A stretch of DNA of 64,000 bases, taken from assembly GCF_014192335.1 (NCBI RefSeq), contig NZ_JACHXU010000005.1, positions 1 through 64,000 of the forward strand, given 5' to 3'. The translations under genes and the position numbers were made by a program. This stretch comes from Aporhodopirellula rubra (lineage in GTDB: Bacteria > Planctomycetota > Planctomycetia > Pirellulales > Pirellulaceae). Each line of letters starts with the position of its first letter. Positions within the stretch are counted from its first letter, which is position 1. Positions 42,792 through 52,257 of the stretch are shown here, piece by piece. The notes under the pieces are model-generated. The model was not told the DNA's origin, ran no database searches, and worked only from the letters and a program-made list of their open reading frames with translations.

Positions 42792-45596
42792 ATGTTCCGA
42801 ATAAATCAGGCCATTTTTCTGGGGCTCGGTTTGGCGGCCTCGCTTTGGGCATCGCCAATCCAATCTGCCGGTATCTCCAGCTTCGACACCGGGCACACAA
42901 TCACCAAAGTCAGTGTCGCCCAACATGATGATCAGTCGATGATCATCGGCAGCAGTTACGATGGTGCGATTCTCGCGTTGAGCAGTGACGGCAAGCCTCT
43001 CTGGAAAAACGATCTCTCCGGGATCATGAATCACGACGTGTGGTGCGAAGACATCACGGGTGATCGCAATGACGAGATTCTCGCGGCGAACGCAGACGGG
43101 CACGTCTACTGCCTCAGCACGTCTGGCAAACTGCTCTGGGAATTCAAGGCGAACGACGCACCGATGTACTCGGTCTGCGTGATCCATCAGGCAGAGAAAC
43201 CTTTCGTTGTCTGCGGAGGTTTTGACAACAATATTTACTACCTATCGCCTGAAGGGGCACAGGTAAAGCGACTGTCTTCGAAGACTTACTCGATCGCCAA
43301 ACCTTGGGGGAACGATCCGTTCAAGCCGGCACCTCCTAAGAGGATGCACATGGCGAACTTCTTACGAAAAATAGTGCGTCCCGATGGCTCCGAAACCCTT
43401 GTCGTCCATGGTTCCATGAACGGAATGCAGGATAAGGGCGTGGTGTACTTGTTTGATCCCTTGGCCGATAAACCAACATGCACGACGGCGGTGAATGCGG
43501 GACGCGGAATCGGCGATCTCGTGGTTTCACCAAACGGAGAGGAAATCTTGCTGGGCACCTCGGCTCATGGAAACGATTCCTCCATGACGCGGATGAACGT
43601 CAATGACAACGAGCAGTCTTCGTTCAAACTGAGTTCGCTGAAGAAACAGGTTGACGGGTTCGGATACCGAGTCGTGCAGCCCGCGATATATCCCGTGAAC
43701 GATACGTTTAGATACCTCTTGCTCTACGGACGGCAAATCGCATTGGTCCCACAGGATCTGAAAGCTGCCAATTGCGAGGTGCATTCGTGCCGGTTTTCGT
43801 TTAACGACATGTGGATGGACGAGGCGAATTCACGCATCATCCTTGCGAGCGTCCAAAGCGGGGGCAGCTGCATCCATATCCTCGATCTCACGAACGAGAA
43901 ATGGAAGCAAGATTTCGCCGAACTCGTCCCACCGGGTAAAATTACCGCCATCTTGAAAGCCTCCGAACTGGTACGGCAACGGACACGTGCTTTCTCGCGT
44001 CCGAAATGGGAACGAGAACCGTTGCCCGTCTACATGATGTCCGAATCCGTTGATCAATCACTGCAGCCTCTCGTTGACGAGATCCAACGGACATCGAGCA
44101 GTCCAGTATTTCTCGACCATCAACATTTCGGCGTCGCGGAAGATTGGGACCGGTCGTCACTCGGCAATGAAAAATACGCGGCCAAACGAGACCGACGACG
44201 AAAGTACACACTGACTCCGCAACAAGCAGTCGATGCGTTGACGGACATCTACGACGGTGAGGACGGCGCGGCATACTGGGCCGGACACGGCAATGATCCC
44301 TACATGTTCACTCTCGACACGCTCCAAAAGGTGATCGATGCCGCCGATGGCAAGAAGACCGTCTTGATCTACCCCGAACTGGAAGACCACAGCGAAGACT
44401 TTGCGTTCGTCCTGAACAACCATTTCTACCCCTTGGCTCAATACGCCCAAGGCAAGAACACCAACATCTACGTGCGAACGAAACACTCTTTCTGGCAAGG
44501 CAACGTTTACTTGCCAATGTGGAATCGATTGCTGTCAGGAGAGTTCTCGGACGTCTTCGTTCCCGCCATGGAAGAGACCACGGACAAGGCGATGGAACTG
44601 AGTATCGCGGGCAGGTCGGGAATTTGGGCGAGTGGGGCGACCGATAGTTGGGGCAGTCGATGTGCTCGGGACAACACCAGTTTCGATCGATCCCGGCAAC
44701 ACTCCCATCAGATGCTTCCTAACCATTTCCTGAGAATGATGATCTATCACATCTCAGGTGGTGCGCAGTACATCGACAATTTTTCCGTCGACCAAGAGTA
44801 CATGAGCTTGCTATGGGAACTGATTGCCAAAGGCGCTCTCTATGTTCCAAAACGCAACGAGATCGTCAGTTTCTCGCCGGTCCATCTCAGCATGCACGAA
44901 CCGGATCACGAATACATGCTCGAGAGCAGCAACGTGAAGTGGTGCACCTTCTTCGACGCTGAGAAGGAAGCTCAACGCCCGATGGTGTTCAGTCGCCTGA
45001 ACGGGAGTTGGCCAGGTGCCCCGGTAACGCAGTGGGATTTCTCGCGTTATGCCGCCGGCGTGAACGACCGCCGATTGAATTTCCTGCCGCCATATGAGAA
45101 CGGATTGGTTCTGATCACGCCGCCTCAACACGGGCCTCACGCGAACCCCGACGCCCCACGAGGACGACTGCTCGACAACCTGCATCCCATTTACAAAGAC
45201 ATCCTGAACGAGCATCACACCGACGGGCACCGCTATCTATCGGCCGACGGCGAGCAGTCGTTTCCCGCGGACCGCTACTACGAAACGATCGAATCGGACA
45301 TCAAAAAGGCCGCGAAACAATTACCGCTCACTGTTTCCGGTCAGGTCGCATGGGTTACCGCCCAAACGTCACCGACTCACCTGCGTCTGACTCTGATCGA
45401 CAGCGGCTACATCAATCCGAATCCTCGCCAAGCGGTCGTTCATTTCCATACCGCTCAACCGGCGAAGATGCGAGACATCTTGTTCGGAACCGAATTCGAC
45501 CTTTCAGACCCGACCGCAGTTACGGTGCCGGTGCCCTTAGGCATGTTTCGATTCATTGACATCGAACTCGACGCACCGCTCGTTGCTCAGCCATGA
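42792..45596 (+). CDS. Secreted beta-propeller enzyme, candidate GH150 lambda-carrageenase
   Basis: A 934-residue secreted protein with signal peptide (1-26). Residues about 30-410 hold PQQ/WD-like beta-propeller blades (DGAILALSSDGKPLWKND, NADGHVYCLSTSGKLLWEF, FDNNIYYLSPEGAQVKRL). A linker leads to a large C-terminal region (about 430-820) with alpha/beta character (KKTVLIYPELEDHSEDFAF, MIYHISGGAQYIDNFSVDQE) and a last beta domain. Length and order (propeller, linker, catalytic part, about 940 residues) match what I recall of the lambda-carrageenase CglA of Pseudoalteromonas (GH150). No GH150 catalytic motif could be confirmed by eye, so the family is a hypothesis, strengthened by the sulfatase before it and the GH82-like gene after it (82 bp). 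Confidence 0.55.
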   Translation: MFRINQAIFLGLGLAASLWASPIQSAGISSFDTGHTITKVSVAQHDDQSMIIGSSYDGAILALSSDGKPLWKNDLSGIMNHDVWCEDITGDRNDEILAANADGHVYCLSTSGKLLWEFKANDAPMYSVCVIHQAEKPFVVCGGFDNNIYYLSPEGAQVKRLSSKTYSIAKPWGNDPFKPAPPKRMHMANFLRKIVRPDGSETLVVHGSMNGMQDKGVVYLFDPLADKPTCTTAVNAGRGIGDLVVSPNGEEILLGTSAHGNDSSMTRMNVNDNEQSSFKLSSLKKQVDGFGYRVVQPAIYPVNDTFRYLLLYGRQIALVPQDLKAANCEVHSCRFSFNDMWMDEANSRIILASVQSGGSCIHILDLTNEKWKQDFAELVPPGKITAILKASELVRQRTRAFSRPKWEREPLPVYMMSESVDQSLQPLVDEIQRTSSSPVFLDHQHFGVAEDWDRSSLGNEKYAAKRDRRRKYTLTPQQAVDALTDIYDGEDGAAYWAGHGNDPYMFTLDTLQKVIDAADGKKTVLIYPELEDHSEDFAFVLNNHFYPLAQYAQGKNTNIYVRTKHSFWQGNVYLPMWNRLLSGEFSDVFVPAMEETTDKAMELSIAGRSGIWASGATDSWGSRCARDNTSFDRSRQHSHQMLPNHFLRMMIYHISGGAQYIDNFSVDQEYMSLLWELIAKGALYVPKRNEIVSFSPVHLSMHEPDHEYMLESSNVKWCTFFDAEKEAQRPMVFSRLNGSWPGAPVTQWDFSRYAAGVNDRRLNFLPPYENGLVLITPPQHGPHANPDAPRGRLLDNLHPIYKDILNEHHTDGHRYLSADGEQSFPADRYYETIESDIKKAAKQLPLTVSGQVAWVTAQTSPTHLRLTLIDSGYINPNPRQAVVHFHTAQPAKMRDILFGTEFDLSDPTAVTVPVPLGMFRFIDIELDAPLVAQP

Positions 45597-45678
45597 AACT
45601 TCTCATCTAGCCGACTACAGATTGACACTCATTTCCCACGCCCACATTTCACTCCCCCCACCGCCCGAAATCGCAACC

Positions 45679-46917
45679 ATGCTACGCGTTCCTTGTCTCT
45701 TGCTGGCATTATTTTTTTGCTTTCCATCTGTTCCTGCCAACGGATTCTATGACGACTCGTTTGAGAACAGATCCGTCGTCAAGGACTTGAAAGCAGACCA
45801 TGGGGTTCCGACAGACGGATCCACGGACATCAGCGCAGTCTTGCAAGGGGCGATTGATGAATTGAGCGAGAACGGTGGAGGCATGCTGACCATCCCAGCG
45901 GGAAGTTACACATTTTCAAACATTCAATTGCGATCCAACGTCCATATCGGAATTGACCATCAGGCAACACTGATTCCACACGTCGGCCAAACTGTCAAAA
46001 ACACGACCTTGTTCGAATTAGGAAAAGCTGACGAAGAAATTGAAAATGTGAGCATCCGCGGACTCGGTGGCCGCTTTACCGTTAAGTTCTTCGAATACAC
46101 GAAAGGACTTCAGGTTGTTTCCACTGGCAACGTGAAGAACTTCTACATTGCCAATTTTCATTGCATCGACGCGCAGACCGCATTGTCGTGCGTGAACTTC
46201 AACGCAACGGGAATCGAAACCGGTGGATCAGGAATGCCCAACCAAGGCACTGTCGAAAATATCAGCGTCGAAAACGCGCACTATGGATATGGTGTCGTCC
46301 AAACTCAAGCTGCCAAGAATGTTCTTTTCAAAAACCTATCCGGAACCGGCGGCGCCACGCTACGGTTCGAGACCGGACTGACCAAAATGAATGACGCGCA
46401 ATTTGGCGGATTGTTCAATCTCGTCGGCGAGAACATCGAATGCACCAATGGCAACTGCGCGGTCATGATCTCACCCCACGCAATGACGAACGGCGTCGTC
46501 CGAGTTGATGGCGTGAAGTCCGTGGGATGCGGATTCGCCGTTCGGATTGAGGGCGGTTTTGTGTCGAAGAAATACGCGACCGCCGGGTTGAAGCCGGGCA
46601 CGTTCGCGGAACGATCCTACGTGAAGAACATCGAAGCGACGTTTGGAGAACACGCTCAACTCAAACAAAAACACCTTCCTTACATGCCGTTGGAATTGAT
46701 GAACTCGGTTCGAATCCCAGAAGAAGCCGAGTTCGCGACGCCTTTCATCGGCCCGTCGATCGCCGCGGTTCTTAATGACGCGAACTACCGCGTCGACGTC
46801 GAAATAGTGACGGCACACGGGTTTCAGTTCGCCGACGACGTGGTGACCGAACCGGTGCCGGGACATAAAAAGCGTCAAAAGTCGAACAAGTCAAATCGTC
46901 CCCAAAGCGATAGATGA
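45679..46917 (+). CDS. Parallel beta-helix protein, candidate GH82 iota-carrageenase-like
   Basis: A 412-residue secreted protein; start ATG 45679 gives a clean signal peptide (MLRVPCLLLALFFCFPSVPA), while the open frame extends to 45556. The body is a right-handed parallel beta-helix with a pectate-lyase-like N-terminal cap (DGSTDISAVLQGAIDEL) and repeated turns (VENISVENAHYGYG, NVLFKNLSGTGG). Gln208, Glu231 and His267 have spacings of 23 and 36, the same as Gln222, Glu245 and His281 reported for Alteromonas fortis iota-carrageenase (GH82), from memory. The residue at the Asp247 position is Gly233, so one proposed catalytic carboxylate is missing. The tail is basic. Could be a divergent GH82 enzyme or another beta-helix polysaccharidase. 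Confidence 0.65.
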   Translation: MLRVPCLLLALFFCFPSVPANGFYDDSFENRSVVKDLKADHGVPTDGSTDISAVLQGAIDELSENGGGMLTIPAGSYTFSNIQLRSNVHIGIDHQATLIPHVGQTVKNTTLFELGKADEEIENVSIRGLGGRFTVKFFEYTKGLQVVSTGNVKNFYIANFHCIDAQTALSCVNFNATGIETGGSGMPNQGTVENISVENAHYGYGVVQTQAAKNVLFKNLSGTGGATLRFETGLTKMNDAQFGGLFNLVGENIECTNGNCAVMISPHAMTNGVVRVDGVKSVGCGFAVRIEGGFVSKKYATAGLKPGTFAERSYVKNIEATFGEHAQLKQKHLPYMPLELMNSVRIPEEAEFATPFIGPSIAAVLNDANYRVDVEIVTAHGFQFADDVVTEPVPGHKKRQKSNKSNRPQSDR

Positions 46918-47210
46918 TCGCGCGGGCAAATGTCCACTTTACGCTACACGTGATAAACCAGCGGTTTAGCCAATTGCCGGTTACCGTATAGCAAGCCAGC
47001 CGGATTGACGTTCGCTTCTCGCTCATTACAAAACCGGGCTTAAAACACGGTGGTCAGTCAGGTTCGCACAACCGGGGCGACTCCCTCCACGACGGACGAT
47101 GATTGTCGAATTTTTCGTGAACGCACAATGACGTAATCGACGGGTCGTCAATCCGGGTTTCAATCATGGTACGCTGGTTACCCTCTCTCCTCAAATCAAG
47201 GCCTCGCCAC

Positions 47211-50200
47211 ATGAATTACCCAACGTTTTGCAAGTCCGGCTTTCTGCCGGCCATTGTCTTGTTGTCGGCAGTGCTAGGTTCCACCGTCATCGCCGACGAC
47301 CAGGCGTCTCCCGATCACAATGAACACGGTCAATGGATCCAACTTTTCAACGGGAAGGATTTATCGGGATGGACGCCGAAGATTCGCGGTCACAAACTCG
47401 GCGTCAACTACGCCGACACTTTTCGCGTGCGCGACGGATCGCTGGTTGTAACGTACGAAGACTATCTGCCTGAGGATTCGACCAGTCTCGACAGCGGCAA
47501 ACGCAACAGCTTCGATAAGTTTGGTCACCTTTTCTACAAAGACACCTTTTCGCACTACAAGCTTCGGATCGAATACCGGTTCGTCGGCGAACAAATCGCA
47601 GGTGGTCCTGGTTGGGCTTATCGAAACAACGGGCTCATGCTACACGGGCAGGACCCAAAATTGATGACGCTGAATCAGAAGTTTCCCGTCTCGATCGAAG
47701 TCCAGTTGCTCGGCGGCAATGGCACCGACGCACGCACCAATTTGAATCTGTGTACGCCTGGGACGAACGTCGTATTGAACGGCAAACTTTTCACTCCGCA
47801 TTGCACCAGCAGCAATTCCGACACCTATCATGGCGATCAATGGGTCACCGCCGAAATTGAAGTTCGTGGCAACGAGGTGGTGCGACATATCCTCGATGGA
47901 AAAACGGTCCTCGAATACACACATCCGCAATACGATCCGAAGGATCCCGAAGCCGCTCCACTGATTAGCGACGGCAACCTGATGCTCGATCGAGGCACGA
48001 TCTCACTCCAGTCAGAAAGTCATCCAACGGAATTCCGCAAAATTGAACTGTTGAATCTGGAGAAGAACGCGGCACCGGCGAAAAACGATGTCGGAAATAC
48101 AAACCAGACTGACAACGTCATCGACCGAGCGGTCGGCAATTGGGCGTTGAGATTGCCCAGTGGTGCCGCCGGTTGGCTCTCGCTGACTCACGACGCCGGT
48201 CAAATCAAAGGTGAACTCTGGACCGTCGGTGCACCGAAACAATTGACCGATGTGGCGATCACGGAAGACAAATTGCAGTTCTTTCATCGGCGTGCGTTTG
48301 GTGAACCTGAATATCCCGGAGGGCCGCCGCGAGGCGAAAAAGTTTCATGTCGTCACGAGGCGACGATCAACGGCGACCTCATGACGATCCTGGTAGAACA
48401 CCCAACAGAGAGTGGCGGTTTCGATTCGGTGGCCTTTAATGGCACGCGCATCGATCCCGTGCCCGCGAAACCGGATTTGAATCGCGTGACGTTTGGTGAA
48501 CCGATTGAACTCTTCAACGGAACCGACCTGGACGGTTGGCGGTTAACGAACCCTGCACAAGAAAACCGATGGAAGGTGGTTAATTCGGTTCTGGTCAACG
48601 AGACTCCCAAAACGACCTTCAATCCTTACGCCAGGTACGGCAACCTGAGAACGGATCGCGAATTCGACGACTTCAACTTGAACCTTGATTTCAAGGTTCC
48701 ACCGGGAGGAAACAGCGGTATTTACTTGCGTGGTCGATACGAAGTGCAAGTCGTCGACTGCGACAGTCGGATGCAGGGGATCATCGGCGTCGGCTCGCTG
48801 TTCAGTCGCATCAAACCTACCGTGAATGCCGGGAAACCGGGCGGCGAGTGGCAACATTATGACATCACCTTAGTCGACCGTCATTTGACCGTCATCCTCA
48901 ACGGCCAGAAGGTCATCGACAACGAACCAATCGTTGGCTGCACCAACGGTGCGCTCGATGCCGATGAATCCAAACCTGGACCGATCTATCTGCAAGGCGA
49001 TCACACGTCGGTCCAGTACCGCAACATTGTCCTTCGTCCGGTCGTCAAAAACGAAAACCACACATCGCAACCTCACGGTGTTACCCGGTCGAAGACAAAG
49101 AGGTCGCGTCCCAACATTGTTTGGTTGATGGCGGAAGATATGGGACTCGATTTGGAGTGCTACGCAATGGCAGGCGTCAAAACTCCCAATCTCAATCGGT
49201 TAGCAAAAGAGGGAGCGTTATTCACCAACGCGTATTGCTCCAACCCCATTTGTTCCCCCAATCGATCCGCGATGATGGTCGGTGTCGATCAAACTCGGAC
49301 CAACAGTCATCACCATCGCAGCAACCGAGACGTCCCGCTTCAACCTCCTTTCAAACCGATCACGGTTTACCTGCGTGACGCGGGCTATACCTGCTTGCTC
49401 GGACACAGCTCCGTCATGGCCAAAGGAACGAAAATCGATTGCAACTTTCGTCATGACGCAATTGGTCCCTATGACGGCGTCAATCACTTTGGACTGTTCG
49501 ACAAACAAGCCGATTTCGCGACCGACGACCAACCGTTCTTCAATCAAATTCAATTGAAAGTGACGCACCGAGGTGATTGGTGGAACGAGGTGCGCGAGCA
49601 ATCGACACACCCGGTCGCAGTCGAAGATGTCGAACTGCCACCTTACTTTGCCGACACGCCTGAGATCCGTTACGACTGGGCCACTTATCTCGACACGGTC
49701 GAATACATGGATAACGAAGTCGGGGTGTTGATGAAGTCGCTGAGAGATCAGGGACTCGACCAAAATACCGTCGTGATCTTTATCGCAGACAACGGCCGCT
49801 GCAATCTACGAGGCAAAGGCTATCTGCACGAGTCGGGTATACATGTTCCGATGATCGTTTGGGCGCCTGGCCGAGTCACCCCGGGAACCGTGATTGATGA
49901 TCTTGTTTGCACAACCGACATTTCAGCGAGTGTCTTGCATCTCGCCGGCGTGGCCCGTCCTGACTACATGACCGCCGAACCGCTGATCGATGTCGACCAA
50001 CCTCGGTATCGTCAATACGTCCGATCGGCACGAGACATTTGGGACGAGATCGACGAGTGCTCACGAAGCATCACAACGGATCGTTTCAAGTACATCAAGA
50101 ACCACATGCCGGACGTTCCCTGGGACGCTCATCAAGCGTATCTCGATCTCAACAGACCTGCGGTGCATGTGATGCGACGCCTCGCTCGCGAAGGCAAACT

Positions 50201-50555
50201 CACTGCGAACGAAAGCGTCTTCTTTGCCGATCGAAAACCGTCGGAGGAACTCTATGACCTGTCGCGTGATCCGGACGAGATGCATAACCTTGCCGCCGAT
50301 CCAGAGTATGCCGGCGTGATGGCCCAGTTGCGGGCCCTCGAATCAGAGTGGACGGACGCGAACGAAGACTTCGGGTTAAAGGACCTCGGGAATCGACACC
50401 CTGAGTTCGGACTCGCCGGTGAACTGGCTCGAGACGGAGTCCGTGACCAGGAACCGGAACTGTGGAAACGGCTCGAGAGTGGCGAGTTGATGGCCACCCA
50501 GGGTTGGATGAAACGCTACCAGAAGAAAGCCACGAAAAGCAAAAAAGCCCGTTAG
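47211..50555 (+). CDS. DUF1080 - DUF1080 - sulfatase fusion protein
   Basis: A 1114-residue secreted protein. ATG 47211 (AAGG about 9 bases upstream) gives a standard signal peptide; ATG 47166 in frame would add 15 residues. Domains: a first DUF1080 (about 30-285; WIQLFNGKDLSGWTPK), a small beta domain (about 305-420; GNWALRLPSGAAGWLSLTHD), a second DUF1080 (about 430-625; PIELFNGTDLDGWRLT, GNSGIYLRGRYEVQV), and a full sulfatase (about 640-1114) with VWLMAEDMGLDLECYAMAG, formylglycine Cys681 in NPICSPNRSAMMVG, and IFIADNGRCN. The sulfatase part has the same C-terminal blocks as those at 30678 and 32278. Combining two sugar-binding/keto-glycosidase-type domains with a desulfating domain suggests substrate anchoring or a coupled reaction. 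It sits 293 bp after the GH82-like gene, same strand. Confidence 0.88.
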   Translation: MNYPTFCKSGFLPAIVLLSAVLGSTVIADDQASPDHNEHGQWIQLFNGKDLSGWTPKIRGHKLGVNYADTFRVRDGSLVVTYEDYLPEDSTSLDSGKRNSFDKFGHLFYKDTFSHYKLRIEYRFVGEQIAGGPGWAYRNNGLMLHGQDPKLMTLNQKFPVSIEVQLLGGNGTDARTNLNLCTPGTNVVLNGKLFTPHCTSSNSDTYHGDQWVTAEIEVRGNEVVRHILDGKTVLEYTHPQYDPKDPEAAPLISDGNLMLDRGTISLQSESHPTEFRKIELLNLEKNAAPAKNDVGNTNQTDNVIDRAVGNWALRLPSGAAGWLSLTHDAGQIKGELWTVGAPKQLTDVAITEDKLQFFHRRAFGEPEYPGGPPRGEKVSCRHEATINGDLMTILVEHPTESGGFDSVAFNGTRIDPVPAKPDLNRVTFGEPIELFNGTDLDGWRLTNPAQENRWKVVNSVLVNETPKTTFNPYARYGNLRTDREFDDFNLNLDFKVPPGGNSGIYLRGRYEVQVVDCDSRMQGIIGVGSLFSRIKPTVNAGKPGGEWQHYDITLVDRHLTVILNGQKVIDNEPIVGCTNGALDADESKPGPIYLQGDHTSVQYRNIVLRPVVKNENHTSQPHGVTRSKTKRSRPNIVWLMAEDMGLDLECYAMAGVKTPNLNRLAKEGALFTNAYCSNPICSPNRSAMMVGVDQTRTNSHHHRSNRDVPLQPPFKPITVYLRDAGYTCLLGHSSVMAKGTKIDCNFRHDAIGPYDGVNHFGLFDKQADFATDDQPFFNQIQLKVTHRGDWWNEVREQSTHPVAVEDVELPPYFADTPEIRYDWATYLDTVEYMDNEVGVLMKSLRDQGLDQNTVVIFIADNGRCNLRGKGYLHESGIHVPMIVWAPGRVTPGTVIDDLVCTTDISASVLHLAGVARPDYMTAEPLIDVDQPRYRQYVRSARDIWDEIDECSRSITTDRFKYIKNHMPDVPWDAHQAYLDLNRPAVHVMRRLAREGKLTANESVFFADRKPSEELYDLSRDPDEMHNLAADPEYAGVMAQLRALESEWTDANEDFGLKDLGNRHPEFGLAGELARDGVRDQEPELWKRLESGELMATQGWMKRYQKKATKSKKAR

Positions 50556-50708
50556 AGCATCTCAAACGATGACGTGCTCGTTCGCAGCAATGAGAGTCGC
50601 CAGAATACGATTCCCCAATGTCAGGCGACATCGGCTGCATGTTTTAGAAAACCCTATCGATACCAATGGACGCAAACAAAGGCGTTCCTCAACAGCGTAC
50701 TGCGGACC

Positions 50709-52199
50709 TCACGCGAGCACGTCTTTGACCACGTGACCGTGGACGTTCGTGAGCCTGCGTTCCAGTCCGTTGTGATAGTACGTCAACCGTTCGTGGTTGA
50801 GCCCCATCAGATGCAAGAGAGTGGCGTTAAAGTCGTAAACGGAAGTTTCGTTGACCGCCGCTTTAAATCCGAACTCATCACTTTCCCCATAACTGAAGCC
50901 CTTCTTCACGCCGGCCCCAGCAAGGAAACACGTGAACGCGTCAGGGTTGTGATCGCGACCGGTTCCGTTTGCCTGCAAGAACGGCATCCGTCCGAACTCA
51001 GTGCACCAAACGACGAGCGTGTGTTCCAACATCCCACGTTGTTTCAAATCCGCGATCAATGCCGCGGTGGGTTGGTCCATAATCTCGGCTTGCATCGCGT
51101 GTGTTTTTTCAATTTCGCTATGTGAATCCCAGTTGGTGATGCCGTTGCCACCCGCCGGGTCACTGCCATTAAATAGCTGAACAACGCGAACCCCCTTCTC
51201 GAGCAACCGTCGTGCGAGTATGCAGTTATTCGCGTATGCCTTCTTCAATTCCGTACCTGACTCCGTTCCATAGGATTTGTGAACATGGGCCGGTTCGTTC
51301 GCGATATCCATGACGTCGGGAACGGACGTCTGCATGCGTCCAGCGAGTTCATAACTCGCAATACGTGCGGCGAGATCGGCGTCGCCAGGGAACTGCTGCA
51401 GGTGTTTCGCGTTGAGGCGTTGTAACAACGACACACTCGCCCGATCGGCGTCAGAGGTGTACGCATTGGGGCGACCGAGGTTCGCGGGTGGGTTCGAGGC
51501 AGTAAAGTCAGTCCCTTGGAATGCGGCGGGTAGGAAACCACTGCCGAAATTATTTTTACCGCTACGCGCCAAACCACGGGGATCATTGATCGCGACGAAT
51601 GCGGGCAGTTCGTCGGTTTCGCATCCCAACGCGTATGTTACCCACGCACCGAACGAAGGAAAACCTTCCATCGTGAACCCCGTGTTCATGAAGTTCTCGC
51701 CTTGCGGGTGAGCACTCGTTTGCGTGGTCAACGAATGCATGAAACAAAAATCGTCGACCATCCCGGCGAGATTCGGCAATAAGTCTGACACCATCTTCCC
51801 CGACTCGCCGCGCGGTTTGAAATCCCAAAACGGTTTGGCGATGTTGCCCGTGGGTCCCTCAAAGGTGACCTGCGGAATGCCAGGCGGCTTTTGACCGTCG
51901 AGCTTGTAAAGGTCCGGTTTGTAATCGAACGTGTCGACGTGACTGACCGCACCGGGGCAATAGATCACCAACACCTGTTTGGCCGGCATTTCAAAATGCG
52001 GATTGCGAGCGGCATAGGGATTCTCGTCATCGATATCCGGCCGAATCGGCCCCACACCTGATGTCGATGCGAGCAGGTTGTCTTTGGCGAGCAATTGCGA
52101 CAATGCGATCGCCCCCAAAGACATCCCCGATTGTCCGAGGAAGGAACGACGATCGAGAAGAGAGCGACCAACGGGAGATAACTTTTCAGGATTCATCAC
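50709..52199 (-). CDS. DUF1501 protein (second copy)
   Basis: A 496-residue DUF1501 protein. The N-terminus has a twin-arginine-like export signal (LLDRRSFLGQSGMSLGAIALSQLL). Family markers: VIYCPGAVSHVDTFDYKP, VVWCTEFGRMPFLQANGTGRDHNP and TCFLAGAGVKKGFSYGESDE. It follows the PSCyt gene by 58 bp on the same strand and is last in the operon sulfatase-PSCyt-DUF1501. Probably forms an exported partner pair with the PSCyt protein; reaction unknown. Confidence 0.9.
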   Translation of the reverse strand: MMNPEKLSPVGRSLLDRRSFLGQSGMSLGAIALSQLLAKDNLLASTSGVGPIRPDIDDENPYAARNPHFEMPAKQVLVIYCPGAVSHVDTFDYKPDLYKLDGQKPPGIPQVTFEGPTGNIAKPFWDFKPRGESGKMVSDLLPNLAGMVDDFCFMHSLTTQTSAHPQGENFMNTGFTMEGFPSFGAWVTYALGCETDELPAFVAINDPRGLARSGKNNFGSGFLPAAFQGTDFTASNPPANLGRPNAYTSDADRASVSLLQRLNAKHLQQFPGDADLAARIASYELAGRMQTSVPDVMDIANEPAHVHKSYGTESGTELKKAYANNCILARRLLEKGVRVVQLFNGSDPAGGNGITNWDSHSEIEKTHAMQAEIMDQPTAALIADLKQRGMLEHTLVVWCTEFGRMPFLQANGTGRDHNPDAFTCFLAGAGVKKGFSYGESDEFGFKAAVNETSVYDFNATLLHLMGLNHERLTYYHNGLERRLTNVHGHVVKDVLA

Positions 52200-52257
52200 G
52201 AAGATTCGATGTGTTGATGCAGTTGACTAGGATAAGGTGAACGGCAAACCCAAAGGT

